Assembly: GCA_023251095.1 (NCBI GenBank)
Contig: JAHEZL010000024.1
Span: 1 to 64,000 of the forward strand
Direction of reading: 5' to 3'
DNA length: 64,000 nt
From: Flavobacteriales bacterium
Lineage (GTDB): Bacteria > Bacteroidota > Bacteroidia > Flavobacteriales_C > GCA-002722245
In this document: piece after piece, positions 27,575 to 36,200 of the stretch
Position numbering within the stretch: the first letter of the stretch is position 1
Layout of the letters: each line of letters starts with the position of its first letter
Translations under genes and position numbers: made by a program
The notes under the pieces: generated by a model
Seen by the model: the letters and a program-made list of their open reading frames with translations, nothing else
What the model was told of the DNA's origin: nothing
Database searches by the model: none

Positions 27575-28362
27575 AGCCGTTTAGCCAAAATAAAATTCAT
27601 AAAACAATCGATAAATTGTATGATCGGTTTTTCAGTCTGGATACGAAAGACGATGAAAAGATAGATTATGAAGAAGAATTAAAAAATCCATATTTTAAAA
27701 TGCTCCCCGAAGCAATTCACGTTTTCAATTTACTCACCAAAAAACTGGTGTATATAAGTCCGAATTACAAAGACGTAACCGATTGGACTGCTGAAGAAAT
27801 GGCAAAAGGAGGGCCTGAATTTATGTTGAGTTTAATACATCCCGATCACGCCAAAATATATAACGACCATATATTATTATCGATGTTTCGGCAGTTCTCG
27901 GCACACGCTATTAGCAATGATGTATCCAGTATTAAATTTGTAGTAACGATGAAGTACAAAAATTCAGTGGGTGAATTTTTCTGGATGAGGAACAGCATAA
28001 TGGTATTGAAAACCAAATTAAAATTCATGCCGGTAACTATGGTTTCATATCTAAATAACATTGATCACTTTAAGCAAGATGAAGCCATTACATTAACCAC
28101 TTTAAAAAAAGATGAAAGGGGTAATTTTAAAGCCGTAAAATCACAACGCTTTTACAATTTCGACACCAGAGTGAGCTTAACAAAAAAAGAATTGTCGGTG
28201 CTTTATCTTTTAAAAACCAACAATTCCACCGACGAAATCGCACAGGAGCTTCACCTCAGCAAACGCACTGTTTACAATTATCGAAATAGTTTGCTAAAAA
28301 AAATGCAAGTGAATAATGTACACCAGCTCATCAACGTATCTGAAAGCAACGGATTAATATAA
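27571..28362 (+). CDS. LuxR-HTH regulator with PAS domain (pair 1, second gene)
   Basis: 263 residues. Helical N-terminus, then a PAS domain (about 45-165: AIHVFNLLTKKLVYISPNYK, IHPDHAKIYNDH, FFWMRNSIMV), which resembles PAS_3-type folds. C-terminal LuxR-type HTH at about 203-252: LTKKELSVLYLL, DEIAQELHLSKRTVYNYRNS. It differs clearly from the first gene of the pair in the recognition helix (SKRTVYNYRNSLLKK against SINTVSTIRKNIKKK), so the two may read different DNA or form a heterodimer. It is followed 44 nt later by the promoter of the 2137-residue T9SS protein, which it may control; that link is inferred from position only. Confidence 0.87.
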   Translation: MKPFSQNKIHKTIDKLYDRFFSLDTKDDEKIDYEEELKNPYFKMLPEAIHVFNLLTKKLVYISPNYKDVTDWTAEEMAKGGPEFMLSLIHPDHAKIYNDHILLSMFRQFSAHAISNDVSSIKFVVTMKYKNSVGEFFWMRNSIMVLKTKLKFMPVTMVSYLNNIDHFKQDEAITLTTLKKDERGNFKAVKSQRFYNFDTRVSLTKKELSVLYLLKTNNSTDEIAQELHLSKRTVYNYRNSLLKKMQVNNVHQLINVSESNGLI

Positions 28363-28406
28363 TTTACTTTTTCCTCTCCTTAAATTCACAGGAAGTAAAA
28401 TCACCC

Positions 28407-28448
28407 AAAAATGGGTATTTGTCATCCTTTATTCCCTCGATAGTTTTG
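28407..28448 (+). promoter_or_regulatory. Module promoter, copy 3
   Basis: AAAAATGGGTATTTG (28407-28421) including TTTG, 19 nt, then TAGTTTTG (28441-28448). It is identical in the 15-mer and spacing to 11443-11484. The leader between the promoter and the ATG at 28486 is nearly the same as in copy 1. Confidence 0.82.
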
Positions 28449-28485
28449 CGCATTGAATGACTTAACCATTATTAAATCGCAAAAA

Positions 28486-31400
28486 ATGAAAGCAAAAAAA
28501 ATTTTACTCACCCTCATGATGGTCTGGCTGACATCGCTTTATGCCGTCGCCCAGGCAGAGCTGAAACTCATTGTTACAGCTCCCAATTTTCAGAGTTTTA
28601 TTGCGGGAGATTTAACCGCATTTAAAGGAACTGATCTTACCAAAAGTTTCACTGTACGGAATACTGGTAACGCTTCTTTTACAGGAGTAATTTCCTACAC
28701 CGACACTTACGGATCTGCCCTTAGTTTACAGGATGTAGTAGTTACTTATGAAAACGGAAGCGTCCCAGCCGGAACTACTTTTTCATGGAAAACCACAGGA
28801 AATGCTACCTTAAAAGGAACACTCACTTCAGGTACTATTTACGAATTAGTGGTAACCAATTTACCCGTGAGCGTGGGCGCCAACAAAGGTTTAATTTTTA
28901 CCAGAAAAGTGAGGGTCACCGATTGTATTGATGACATTGTAAAAGGAAAATCCAATGTTGATTTAAAAGTGTGCGACAGCAAAAGCGCCAATTGCATTGA
29001 AATGGAAGATGCATGGCAAGCGGGTACCACACGATTGATACAAAGAATTTCAAAAGCAAAAAGCGAATTTATTGATGTAATGGACGTGGCCGTGTCAAGT
29101 CACGATTTTTGTGCCTACAACCCTAAAAACCCTACTCCCGCCAGCGGATTTCGCAAAGTGAGTTATTTCACAAAAATGCATAATTCCACTTCGGGAGAAA
29201 TTGTAAAAGATTTTTATCTAAATATTGCATCAGGAAGTGCCGAAGAAATTCCACTCAGCAGTGTAAAAATTTATAAAGCAATTTATAATAGTACTACCAA
29301 ACAATATGTTAGCACAGGTTCTCCTTTAGCAATCACCGCTGTGCCTCACCCTAAATATGGTTGGGCCGTTACAAGATCCAGCACCCGATGTTTTTCAGAT
29401 GCTATCGCCAATGCCTATTATCCCTTAGGAAATATTAAAGGAAATGACATGTACTACATTGAATTCAAAGTATACAATTGTCAACCTACCATTGATTTAA
29501 AAAACTTCACTACTTCTTCTTACGACGGGTGGAGTACGTCGTGGATGGGCAAAGACGATTGCGATGCCGACCTGACTTCGGCTACAACAATTACAGCAAA
29601 AAATACTACGGCCAATCCACTCACCAATCCCGATGTTGCCAACACTACCTTTTATTTCAATCACGTGATTTGCGGTGCATGTTATGGTGATTATGTGGAC
29701 AATGCCGCTACTTATGTTGAGCGCGTATCAACACTTCAAATGAACGAAACCGCAAACTGCAGAATCGACAACTTATTTGTAAACAATGCCTATGCATTTT
29801 TAGGAACCAGCTATTCCGACGGAGTAAATTATCAGGCCGATAATGCACGATTGGTTATTGTTTTAAAATTAGAAGGCGGACTCAGTTATTACCAGGGAAC
29901 AGGCACCGGAGGATATTATCCTTTCCTGCAATTCAGAAATGCCGATGGCAAAAACTGGAAACCCATAAATACTGCAGGTACAGCGGTTGGTTATGGCATT
30001 CCAACAAATGAATTGCCTAAATACGATTACAAAAAAATTAAAATGTTTGAGTTTAAAATGACGGAGCTCTACGCCATGTATCCAAAACTGGCACAAAGTT
30101 CTTTTGATGAGAAACAGCAGATTTTGTACGACTACATCAACTCTGCCGACATTGCTTATTCCCTCACCGGAAATTGCTCCGACCCTAATAGAGAAGAACG
30201 TCCGAATTACTCCGTTGAAATGTATTTAGTGGCTGATGCATCTTGCGGAAATCCTTTGGTAATGCCCTCTTTCAAAATCACACGTGATGCCAACATCATG
30301 TGTCCGGGTTGTATGTTCCCCGGTGGTGCAGGCCGTTTCGCGAAAATGACACGATTGACTTACGGTAAAACTGATAACAACGACAACGGTTTAGCCGACG
30401 ACGGAAGTGCTTTGCTGGCTGCTACAGTAAACACATTAAATTCGGATAACAATCCCGATAATAACATCCGCACAAAGTTTGGAATCATCGGCGACCGTGT
30501 GCAGATGAACACCAAATATTATTTAACTTCTTCCGAATCGTGCAACGGAATTACTTTCGACGATAAGATGATTGGTGATTTGAAATATTCTTATTTAAGA
30601 ATGTCCTTTCCAAATGACACTTTTAAAGTGGATAAATCAAATCCGTTAAAAGTGATCATCAGCAGCGCCGGAATCAATTATACTTTCCACGTTCCCGCTA
30701 CGGCAATGCTTACACAAAGCACAACGGCAACATCTCTTTTTGAAGTAAATTTAAATACGATCAGCACTTATAAAGATGCTGCATCACCTAAACTTCCTGC
30801 CAATTTCCGTTTCAAATCATTTGATGAAATTGAAATTGAATTCTTCATGGACATACAATACAATGTAAAAACAAAAGATGCTTATGAAGAAGTTAGTTTT
30901 CAAAACATGCCTTACTTTTCTTCTACTCCCATTGCGCTGTATGTACGCGATTTCCCGCAATTTACCTGCGATCCTAAATTAGGACCGGTAGTAAAAGATT
31001 CGGCAGGAAAAGTGATAGAGTATATCAAACCTCCTTTCACCACTCCTTTGTACAAAAACACCTGGTTGAATTGCGAAGGCTATGAAGCTATTTTCAATCT
31101 CGTTGGAATTCAGCAGGATTACTGGTATAACGATGGGTTTGGCTCTTATGCAAAAGATAAATCATGTGATAAAGGACGTTTACTTTCTTTCTTCTCATCG
31201 ATAGGGAATTACAATTTCCCTAAACTTTTCGCAAACGAATTTCGTCCCGCTCCAATGATTGAAGCTGTGGATGTTTTAACACCTGAAGGATATAAATTCA
31301 TTAAAATCGACAGAGGAATTTCTGATGCCGGAAAAACTACTCCGATGTATTACACCGGCGGCACATACTCAGGTGTAGGCGTTCAAAATGCGCCTTCAAC

Positions 31401-34400
31401 AACTGCAGTAATCGACGGGATTTCTTATACTTTATCGCATTTATCGATTCCAAATATTTATACTCCTATCACGGATATAGATGCCATCAACGGCACCAAT
31501 AAAAATGCAATGCGACAAATTGATGAGCATTTGCTGGATTATGTTTGGGTAACCAACGAAGCGATATGCGATCTGATTCCAAGCGGAAAAGATTACACGC
31601 CAACACAACCTACCGATACTTCTGCCTTAGGAAAACAATACCGCTTCAAAGCTTTCTTTGATTTGGATCCTATCAGTCAGTATGACGTGATGGTTTCTCA
31701 AAATCCTGGAAATCCATATGAAACACCGGTAAATCAACTCACCAGCACTTTGAGTTCAACCGGAATTGTAGCAGTAACCACCAGCAAATTCAATCTTGAT
31801 TTCAGCTTGAACAACGGCAGCAACGGTTCTCCTGCAAAATTCCCTTTTGTTACTTTAACTTATGATCAAACTATTTTCAGTTCGGTTTTAGTAAGCTCTC
31901 TTTTACCAAAAGAAGTAACAGAAGTGAACAAAGTTGTAAACGGTGATTTCGTGAGTATTTTGTATCAAATAGATCCTCAAAACACCAATATCGCAAATAC
32001 TATCAATCTTGAAAAATCTGTTACCCTGAGCATCAAAGGTTCTTTGGCAAAATGCTTTAACGATCCAAACAATCCAGCAACTTTTGAAGTTGGATTCGGT
32101 TGGGATTGTAACGCATGGCCTACTGATTTTGATAACCTTAACGACTTGTGTTACTACTCAACAGAAGATGTGAAAGCTTACTCTATCACTTCAGGAATCT
32201 TAGGAAATGTAACGGCGAAAAGCGTTAGCGAAAGTTGTATCAATCCAAAAATTCATTACATCCATACTTTAACAAGTACTGGATCAGAAGTGAATAAAGT
32301 GAAATACGACATTGATTTCCCTGATGGTTTAACTTTAGATACAACCAGTATCGTGGTGAAATACGGCGCTAAAATTTTAGCTAAACCTCTTGATTTTGCT
32401 ATCAAAAACAACAGTACTCCAGCCAACAGCGAATTGTATGCGTTGAGCCTTAAAGACACGGTGTTTAAAGTTGCTCCTTTTGCAGGTGCAGTTGTGCAGG
32501 GTGCGCGAAATGAAATCATCACTGTGGAATTTGATGTGAAGGTGGCCAGCGGTTGCGACATTTATGTAGCTACTTCAAAAACCATTATCAAATCTTCAGG
32601 ATTTGCTTTCTGCGGCAATGAGTTGGATGACATTGATTCTATCACTCCTGCCTACAAAATTTGTCCGGATGTATTCACTGTATACATCAAAGGCGGATCA
32701 GTAATTTGCGGAAATGAAAACATGAGCGCGCCAATTGTATTGAAAGCAATTGTTCCCGATTCATTAGGAAATTGTTTCACCAAACCATTGACTTATGAGT
32801 GGACACAAGTGCCTTCATCAACAGTACTTGGTATTACTGATTCTTTAAAAGTTCAGCCGAATGCAAACACCACTTATCAAGTAACGGTAAATGATGCCAA
32901 CGGAAGAACAGGTACTGCGCAACACACCATAAAAATTGGTTATGAATACGAAATCGGTGATGTGAACTGGGTGTGCGGAAGCAGCAACAAAAACCTTTGT
33001 ATTCCTATTAATGCAACGGTTCCCGTGAGAAACGGAATTATTGGAATGGACTTCACACTGCGTTACGACAAAAGATATCTGGCTCCGGTAACATCGGTTA
33101 GCGCAAGTAACTTAGGAAAAGTAGTGGTGTTTAAAAACTACCCGGGAACTTATGCCATCAGCGTCAACACCAATCCAACGGTAGAAACTGATCCAAACAT
33201 CGCATACGCCAACATCAGTATTTATTACACTAGTAATTTAACGAAACCGAATGTTCCGCAATTTACGGATTCAGGCTTGGTAATTTGTGTGCCCTTTACC
33301 ATTGTTGGAAATCCTGGATCTGGAACTTCCATTGATTTAACGATGCGCGAAATGACAGAGTCGTATACTTATTTTGAACGACCTGTTTGCTGGGACAAAG
33401 GAACATTTAAAGTTACGGGAACAGGCACTTTTGCAGGGGCTTTGGAATATTATCAGCCTTACAGCAAAAGCGGTGCGACTTTAAATTACGCCGGATTGAA
33501 TCAAAATAATTCTATTGTAACAGGAGCCCGTAATACCATTACTGTATTGGATTCCTGCGGAGGTAAGGTGATTGGTCAGTACAGTGGAACCAACAACAGC
33601 AATAGCTTTAATGTGCCATTAAGCTCATTGAAAAATGTAGTGAAAATTTCACGCGACATCAACAACAAGGTAACTCTGGGTGCTGATGTCAGCAACGGCT
33701 TACTCAATTTTGTAAATGCCCGAGATACACGCGCCATGGAATACATCACTACTTTGAACACCACAAGTTGTGTGGATCAACTGTTGATGAGCAGCTGTCC
33801 GAATGTGTTTGTTCCAACAGCAACACAAATGATTGCTGCCGACGTGAACATGAGCGACTCCGTACGCGCCAACGACATCACGCAATTGCAAAGAAGACTG
33901 GTGAACGAAATCAAAGAATTCAAACAAGTGCAAAACACAAAAGGATTGCCTTCTTTGGATTGGAGATTTATTGATCCGGCCATTATTTCTACCAATGCTG
34001 ATTTTACTCTTTCAACGAAATTCCCTTTCAGTGATGGTAAAGTCCGTTATTGGAGAGACAACGTGCCTAATGTTCCTGAATGCCTAAGTGTTGAAGAGCA
34101 ATGTGCCAACACTCCGAAAAAAGTTTTCAGAGGAATTTTATTGGGTGATGTGGTGAACTACACCAGCAATTATTACACTTCAAATGTTTACCTGAAAACG
34201 GAAGATCCAAACAAAACTTTAAGTCCGTTTACCTTTAGCATCAACCTGCAAAAAGCAGAACAATTAAATGCTACGGATTATAAAGTTGCTGTAACGTATT
34301 TCACGCCGGACAACGATAAAGCTTTCGGTTTCGACTTAGGTTTGCAATACAATCCCGACAGCTTGAAAGTTGTGGATATGCAAGAAGATGTTAGCATTTC

Positions 34401-34899
34401 ATCAGGCGGCAGATTTGTTTGGAACGACGATGCCGAAAACTCTTACATCCGTTCTACTAACTACACCCCCGGTGAATGGTCATCACGGGGAACATGTTAC
34501 TACCTCATTGTTAGAAAATTCACGGGAGGATCATTAACCTCTGCCGATTTAAAAGCAGGTTATGGAATGATCAACGGAGATTGGGCGAACGTTGAAGTGA
34601 TGGGAAGCAGTGCTGCAGGCACTACTAAAATCTCTAACGACAACGGCTTCAAATTCGTGATCCAACCGAATCCGATGAAAGATGTCTCCATAGTGGAATA
34701 TAACTTCAGTGCCAACGATGCAAAAAACAAAATTGAAATCACGAATGTACTGGGACAAAAAATTGCGGTATACTCTAATCTGACTACAAAAGGACAGATT
34801 AATTTAAATCGCAATCAATTGAGTCAGGGCGTATACCTCTGCACCATGTATGACGCGACAACCAACCATTCGGAAACAATTAAATTTGTAGTGGAATAA
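28486..34899 (+). CDS. Large T9SS surface protein with cohesin-like and dockerin-like segments
   Basis: 2137 residues from the ATG at 28486, chosen because it gives the signal peptide MKAKKILLTLMMVWLTSLYA and matches the sister gene at 11521. The first 1400 residues are Cys-containing beta-rich domains of DUF11/conserved-repeat style (FTVRNTGNASFTGVISYTD near the start). Then come a PKD/Ig-like domain (about 1405-1488), a cohesin-like domain (about 1489-1645: VRNGIIGMDFTLRYDKRYLA), a dockerin-like calcium-loop helix (about 1783-1818: ADVNMSDSVRANDITQLQRR), a second cohesin-like domain (about 1912-2042: AFGFDLGLQYNPDSLKVVDM), and a type A sorting domain (IQPNPMKDVS ... LSQGVYLCTM). Probably a cell-surface structural protein or adhesin. 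Cohesin and dockerin calls are from pattern only. Confidence 0.85.
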   Translation: MKAKKILLTLMMVWLTSLYAVAQAELKLIVTAPNFQSFIAGDLTAFKGTDLTKSFTVRNTGNASFTGVISYTDTYGSALSLQDVVVTYENGSVPAGTTFSWKTTGNATLKGTLTSGTIYELVVTNLPVSVGANKGLIFTRKVRVTDCIDDIVKGKSNVDLKVCDSKSANCIEMEDAWQAGTTRLIQRISKAKSEFIDVMDVAVSSHDFCAYNPKNPTPASGFRKVSYFTKMHNSTSGEIVKDFYLNIASGSAEEIPLSSVKIYKAIYNSTTKQYVSTGSPLAITAVPHPKYGWAVTRSSTRCFSDAIANAYYPLGNIKGNDMYYIEFKVYNCQPTIDLKNFTTSSYDGWSTSWMGKDDCDADLTSATTITAKNTTANPLTNPDVANTTFYFNHVICGACYGDYVDNAATYVERVSTLQMNETANCRIDNLFVNNAYAFLGTSYSDGVNYQADNARLVIVLKLEGGLSYYQGTGTGGYYPFLQFRNADGKNWKPINTAGTAVGYGIPTNELPKYDYKKIKMFEFKMTELYAMYPKLAQSSFDEKQQILYDYINSADIAYSLTGNCSDPNREERPNYSVEMYLVADASCGNPLVMPSFKITRDANIMCPGCMFPGGAGRFAKMTRLTYGKTDNNDNGLADDGSALLAATVNTLNSDNNPDNNIRTKFGIIGDRVQMNTKYYLTSSESCNGITFDDKMIGDLKYSYLRMSFPNDTFKVDKSNPLKVIISSAGINYTFHVPATAMLTQSTTATSLFEVNLNTISTYKDAASPKLPANFRFKSFDEIEIEFFMDIQYNVKTKDAYEEVSFQNMPYFSSTPIALYVRDFPQFTCDPKLGPVVKDSAGKVIEYIKPPFTTPLYKNTWLNCEGYEAIFNLVGIQQDYWYNDGFGSYAKDKSCDKGRLLSFFSSIGNYNFPKLFANEFRPAPMIEAVDVLTPEGYKFIKIDRGISDAGKTTPMYYTGGTYSGVGVQNAPSTTAVIDGISYTLSHLSIPNIYTPITDIDAINGTNKNAMRQIDEHLLDYVWVTNEAICDLIPSGKDYTPTQPTDTSALGKQYRFKAFFDLDPISQYDVMVSQNPGNPYETPVNQLTSTLSSTGIVAVTTSKFNLDFSLNNGSNGSPAKFPFVTLTYDQTIFSSVLVSSLLPKEVTEVNKVVNGDFVSILYQIDPQNTNIANTINLEKSVTLSIKGSLAKCFNDPNNPATFEVGFGWDCNAWPTDFDNLNDLCYYSTEDVKAYSITSGILGNVTAKSVSESCINPKIHYIHTLTSTGSEVNKVKYDIDFPDGLTLDTTSIVVKYGAKILAKPLDFAIKNNSTPANSELYALSLKDTVFKVAPFAGAVVQGARNEIITVEFDVKVASGCDIYVATSKTIIKSSGFAFCGNELDDIDSITPAYKICPDVFTVYIKGGSVICGNENMSAPIVLKAIVPDSLGNCFTKPLTYEWTQVPSSTVLGITDSLKVQPNANTTYQVTVNDANGRTGTAQHTIKIGYEYEIGDVNWVCGSSNKNLCIPINATVPVRNGIIGMDFTLRYDKRYLAPVTSVSASNLGKVVVFKNYPGTYAISVNTNPTVETDPNIAYANISIYYTSNLTKPNVPQFTDSGLVICVPFTIVGNPGSGTSIDLTMREMTESYTYFERPVCWDKGTFKVTGTGTFAGALEYYQPYSKSGATLNYAGLNQNNSIVTGARNTITVLDSCGGKVIGQYSGTNNSNSFNVPLSSLKNVVKISRDINNKVTLGADVSNGLLNFVNARDTRAMEYITTLNTTSCVDQLLMSSCPNVFVPTATQMIAADVNMSDSVRANDITQLQRRLVNEIKEFKQVQNTKGLPSLDWRFIDPAIISTNADFTLSTKFPFSDGKVRYWRDNVPNVPECLSVEEQCANTPKKVFRGILLGDVVNYTSNYYTSNVYLKTEDPNKTLSPFTFSINLQKAEQLNATDYKVAVTYFTPDNDKAFGFDLGLQYNPDSLKVVDMQEDVSISSGGRFVWNDDAENSYIRSTNYTPGEWSSRGTCYYLIVRKFTGGSLTSADLKAGYGMINGDWANVEVMGSSAAGTTKISNDNGFKFVIQPNPMKDVSIVEYNFSANDAKNKIEITNVLGQKIAVYSNLTTKGQINLNRNQLSQGVYLCTMYDATTNHSETIKFVVE

Positions 34900-34913
34900 T
34901 TTTCTTTCAGCAG

Positions 34914-34948
34914 TTAAAAAAGGCGATCTCAAAAGGGTCGCCTTTTTT
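34914..34948 (+). terminator. Rho-independent terminator
   Basis: AAAAAGGCGA (34917-34926) pairs with TCGCCTTTTT (34938-34947), 18 nt after the stop of the 2137-residue gene, and continues in T. Confidence 0.88.
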
Positions 34949-35020
34949 CTTGTAGAGACGCAAAATTTTGCGTCTCAGGATGTGATTTTCCGTCTCCGGA
35001 AAATCTTCCGTCTCTACAAG
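34949..35020. repeat. Palindromic GTAGAGACG element
   Basis: Outer arms CTTGTAGAGACG (34949-34960) and CGTCTCTACAAG (35009-35020) are perfect complements. Inside are a second hairpin, GAGACGCAAAATTTTGCGTCTC (34955-34976), and a smaller one around TTTTCCGTCTCCGGAAAA. Nested hairpins between two genes suggest a dispersed repeat. It lies directly behind the terminator. Confidence 0.8.
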
Positions 35021-35077
35021 ACGCATACCCTAAAATGATATTTAATTTTTTAATCCTACTTTTGATTTACCTATTCT

Positions 35078-35506
35078 ATGAACTTATTTACTCTTTTCTG
35101 TTTCAGCGCAATGCTGTTGTTTTCCCCTTTTAAAGCGGAAGAAATTCACGTAATTAAAGTGACTATTAATGGCTTAAAAAATAGCGAAGGCACTGTGTAC
35201 TATTCTCTATTTAATAATGCAGAAGGTTTTCCCGAAAACCCTCTGAAAGCCTTCCGCATAGGCACTCTTAAAATCAATAATAAAAGTGCACAAATTACTT
35301 TTTCCAATATTCCTAAAGGAGACTACGGATTTGCTTGTTTTCACGATGCCAATGAAAATAAAGAACTGGATAAAAATATGTTTGGCTATCCCCTGGAATC
35401 CTTTGGTACATCGAATAACGCAAAAGGAACCTTCGGTCCGCCCAGCTTTGCCGATGCAAAAATTACCGTGAATAAAAACACCACACTAACCATTACTGTT
35501 TATTGA
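35078..35506 (+). CDS. DUF2141 secreted protein
   Basis: 142 residues. A hydrophobic N-terminus (LFCFSAMLLFSPFKA) serves as a signal peptide. The body matches the DUF2141 pattern: VTINGLKNSEGTVYYSLFN, IPKGDYGFACFHDANENKEL and a C-terminal GPPSFADAKITV. Members are small secreted or periplasmic proteins of unknown role. A TACTTTTG -7 box lies at 35057-35064. The gene is followed after 1 nt by the TTG start of a LuxR-type regulator, so the three genes 35078-36999 are probably one operon. This separates the second regulator pair from a directly adjacent large surface gene. Confidence 0.85.
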   Translation: MNLFTLFCFSAMLLFSPFKAEEIHVIKVTINGLKNSEGTVYYSLFNNAEGFPENPLKAFRIGTLKINNKSAQITFSNIPKGDYGFACFHDANENKELDKNMFGYPLESFGTSNNAKGTFGPPSFADAKITVNKNTTLTITVY

Positions 35507-35507
35507 A

Positions 35508-36200
35508 TTGAAAACGATAAAAAAAATAAAAAAACCAACGAATCATTCAGAAGAAACTCTGGATTTAATTCAGCAATTGGAACAAGGCTCCTTCTCTTCT
35601 ATTTACTCCTTGTCGATGTCGGTGATTGCCATTTACGACAATGAAAACAGAAATTATGTTTACCTGGGCAGCAATGCGAAAGACGTTTTGGGAGAAGAAC
35701 TATACACTCAAATGCACTGGGAAAATCAATACTTTTTAAACTTATGCAGCAAAAAATACCGACCCCAAATTGAAAAAATGCTGGCGGTACTTTCTGATGA
35801 AAAATACTCAGGTATTGATCCACGCGACTTTCGCTTTTCGGTGAATCTTCCAGTCACGGTGAAGGACAGTGAGCACATCTTCCTGACACGGATTTCGCGC
35901 CTTCCAGAAAAAAAAATGCTACTTCTTACAATTTCCGACTTTACTAATTTGAGCAACTTCTCTTCCATTATTCTCACCATTGAAAAGAAACTGGAAGAAA
36001 ATAACTATGTGCTTTTTGATAAAAAAGAATTTCCTCTGCACAATAGCGCATCCCTGCTTTCTCCGAGGGAAACACAAATTAATGAATTGGTGAAACAAGG
36101 AAAAAAAAGCAAGGAGATCAGCGATGCGCTTCAGCTCAGTATTCACACGGTGGCCACTATTCGTAGAAACATTCAAAAAAAACTGCATTCCCATGAGTAA
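35508..36200 (+). CDS. LuxR-HTH regulator with PAS-like N-terminus (pair 2, first gene)
   Basis: 230 residues using a TTG start at 35508, 1 nt after the preceding stop. The next ATG would remove the segment (LIQQLEQGSFSSIYSLSMSV) that matches the paralogue at 26903, so TTG is preferred. PAS-like N-terminal part (about 25-150) and LuxR HTH (about 178-222: LSPRETQINELVKQG, KEISDALQLSIHTVATIRRN). Collinear with the first gene of pair 1 throughout but strongly diverged, so this is an older duplication than the one that gave the remnant at 13541. Cytoplasmic; ligand unknown. Confidence 0.83.
   Translation: MKTIKKIKKPTNHSEETLDLIQQLEQGSFSSIYSLSMSVIAIYDNENRNYVYLGSNAKDVLGEELYTQMHWENQYFLNLCSKKYRPQIEKMLAVLSDEKYSGIDPRDFRFSVNLPVTVKDSEHIFLTRISRLPEKKMLLLTISDFTNLSNFSSIILTIEKKLEENNYVLFDKKEFPLHNSASLLSPRETQINELVKQGKKSKEISDALQLSIHTVATIRRNIQKKLHSHE

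Noticed and set aside
35031-35045. TAAAATGATATTT as a further copy of the module operator
   Set aside because: It differs from AAAAATGGGTATTTG in the central GGG, and its spacing to the next TACTTTTG box is 12-13 nt instead of 19.
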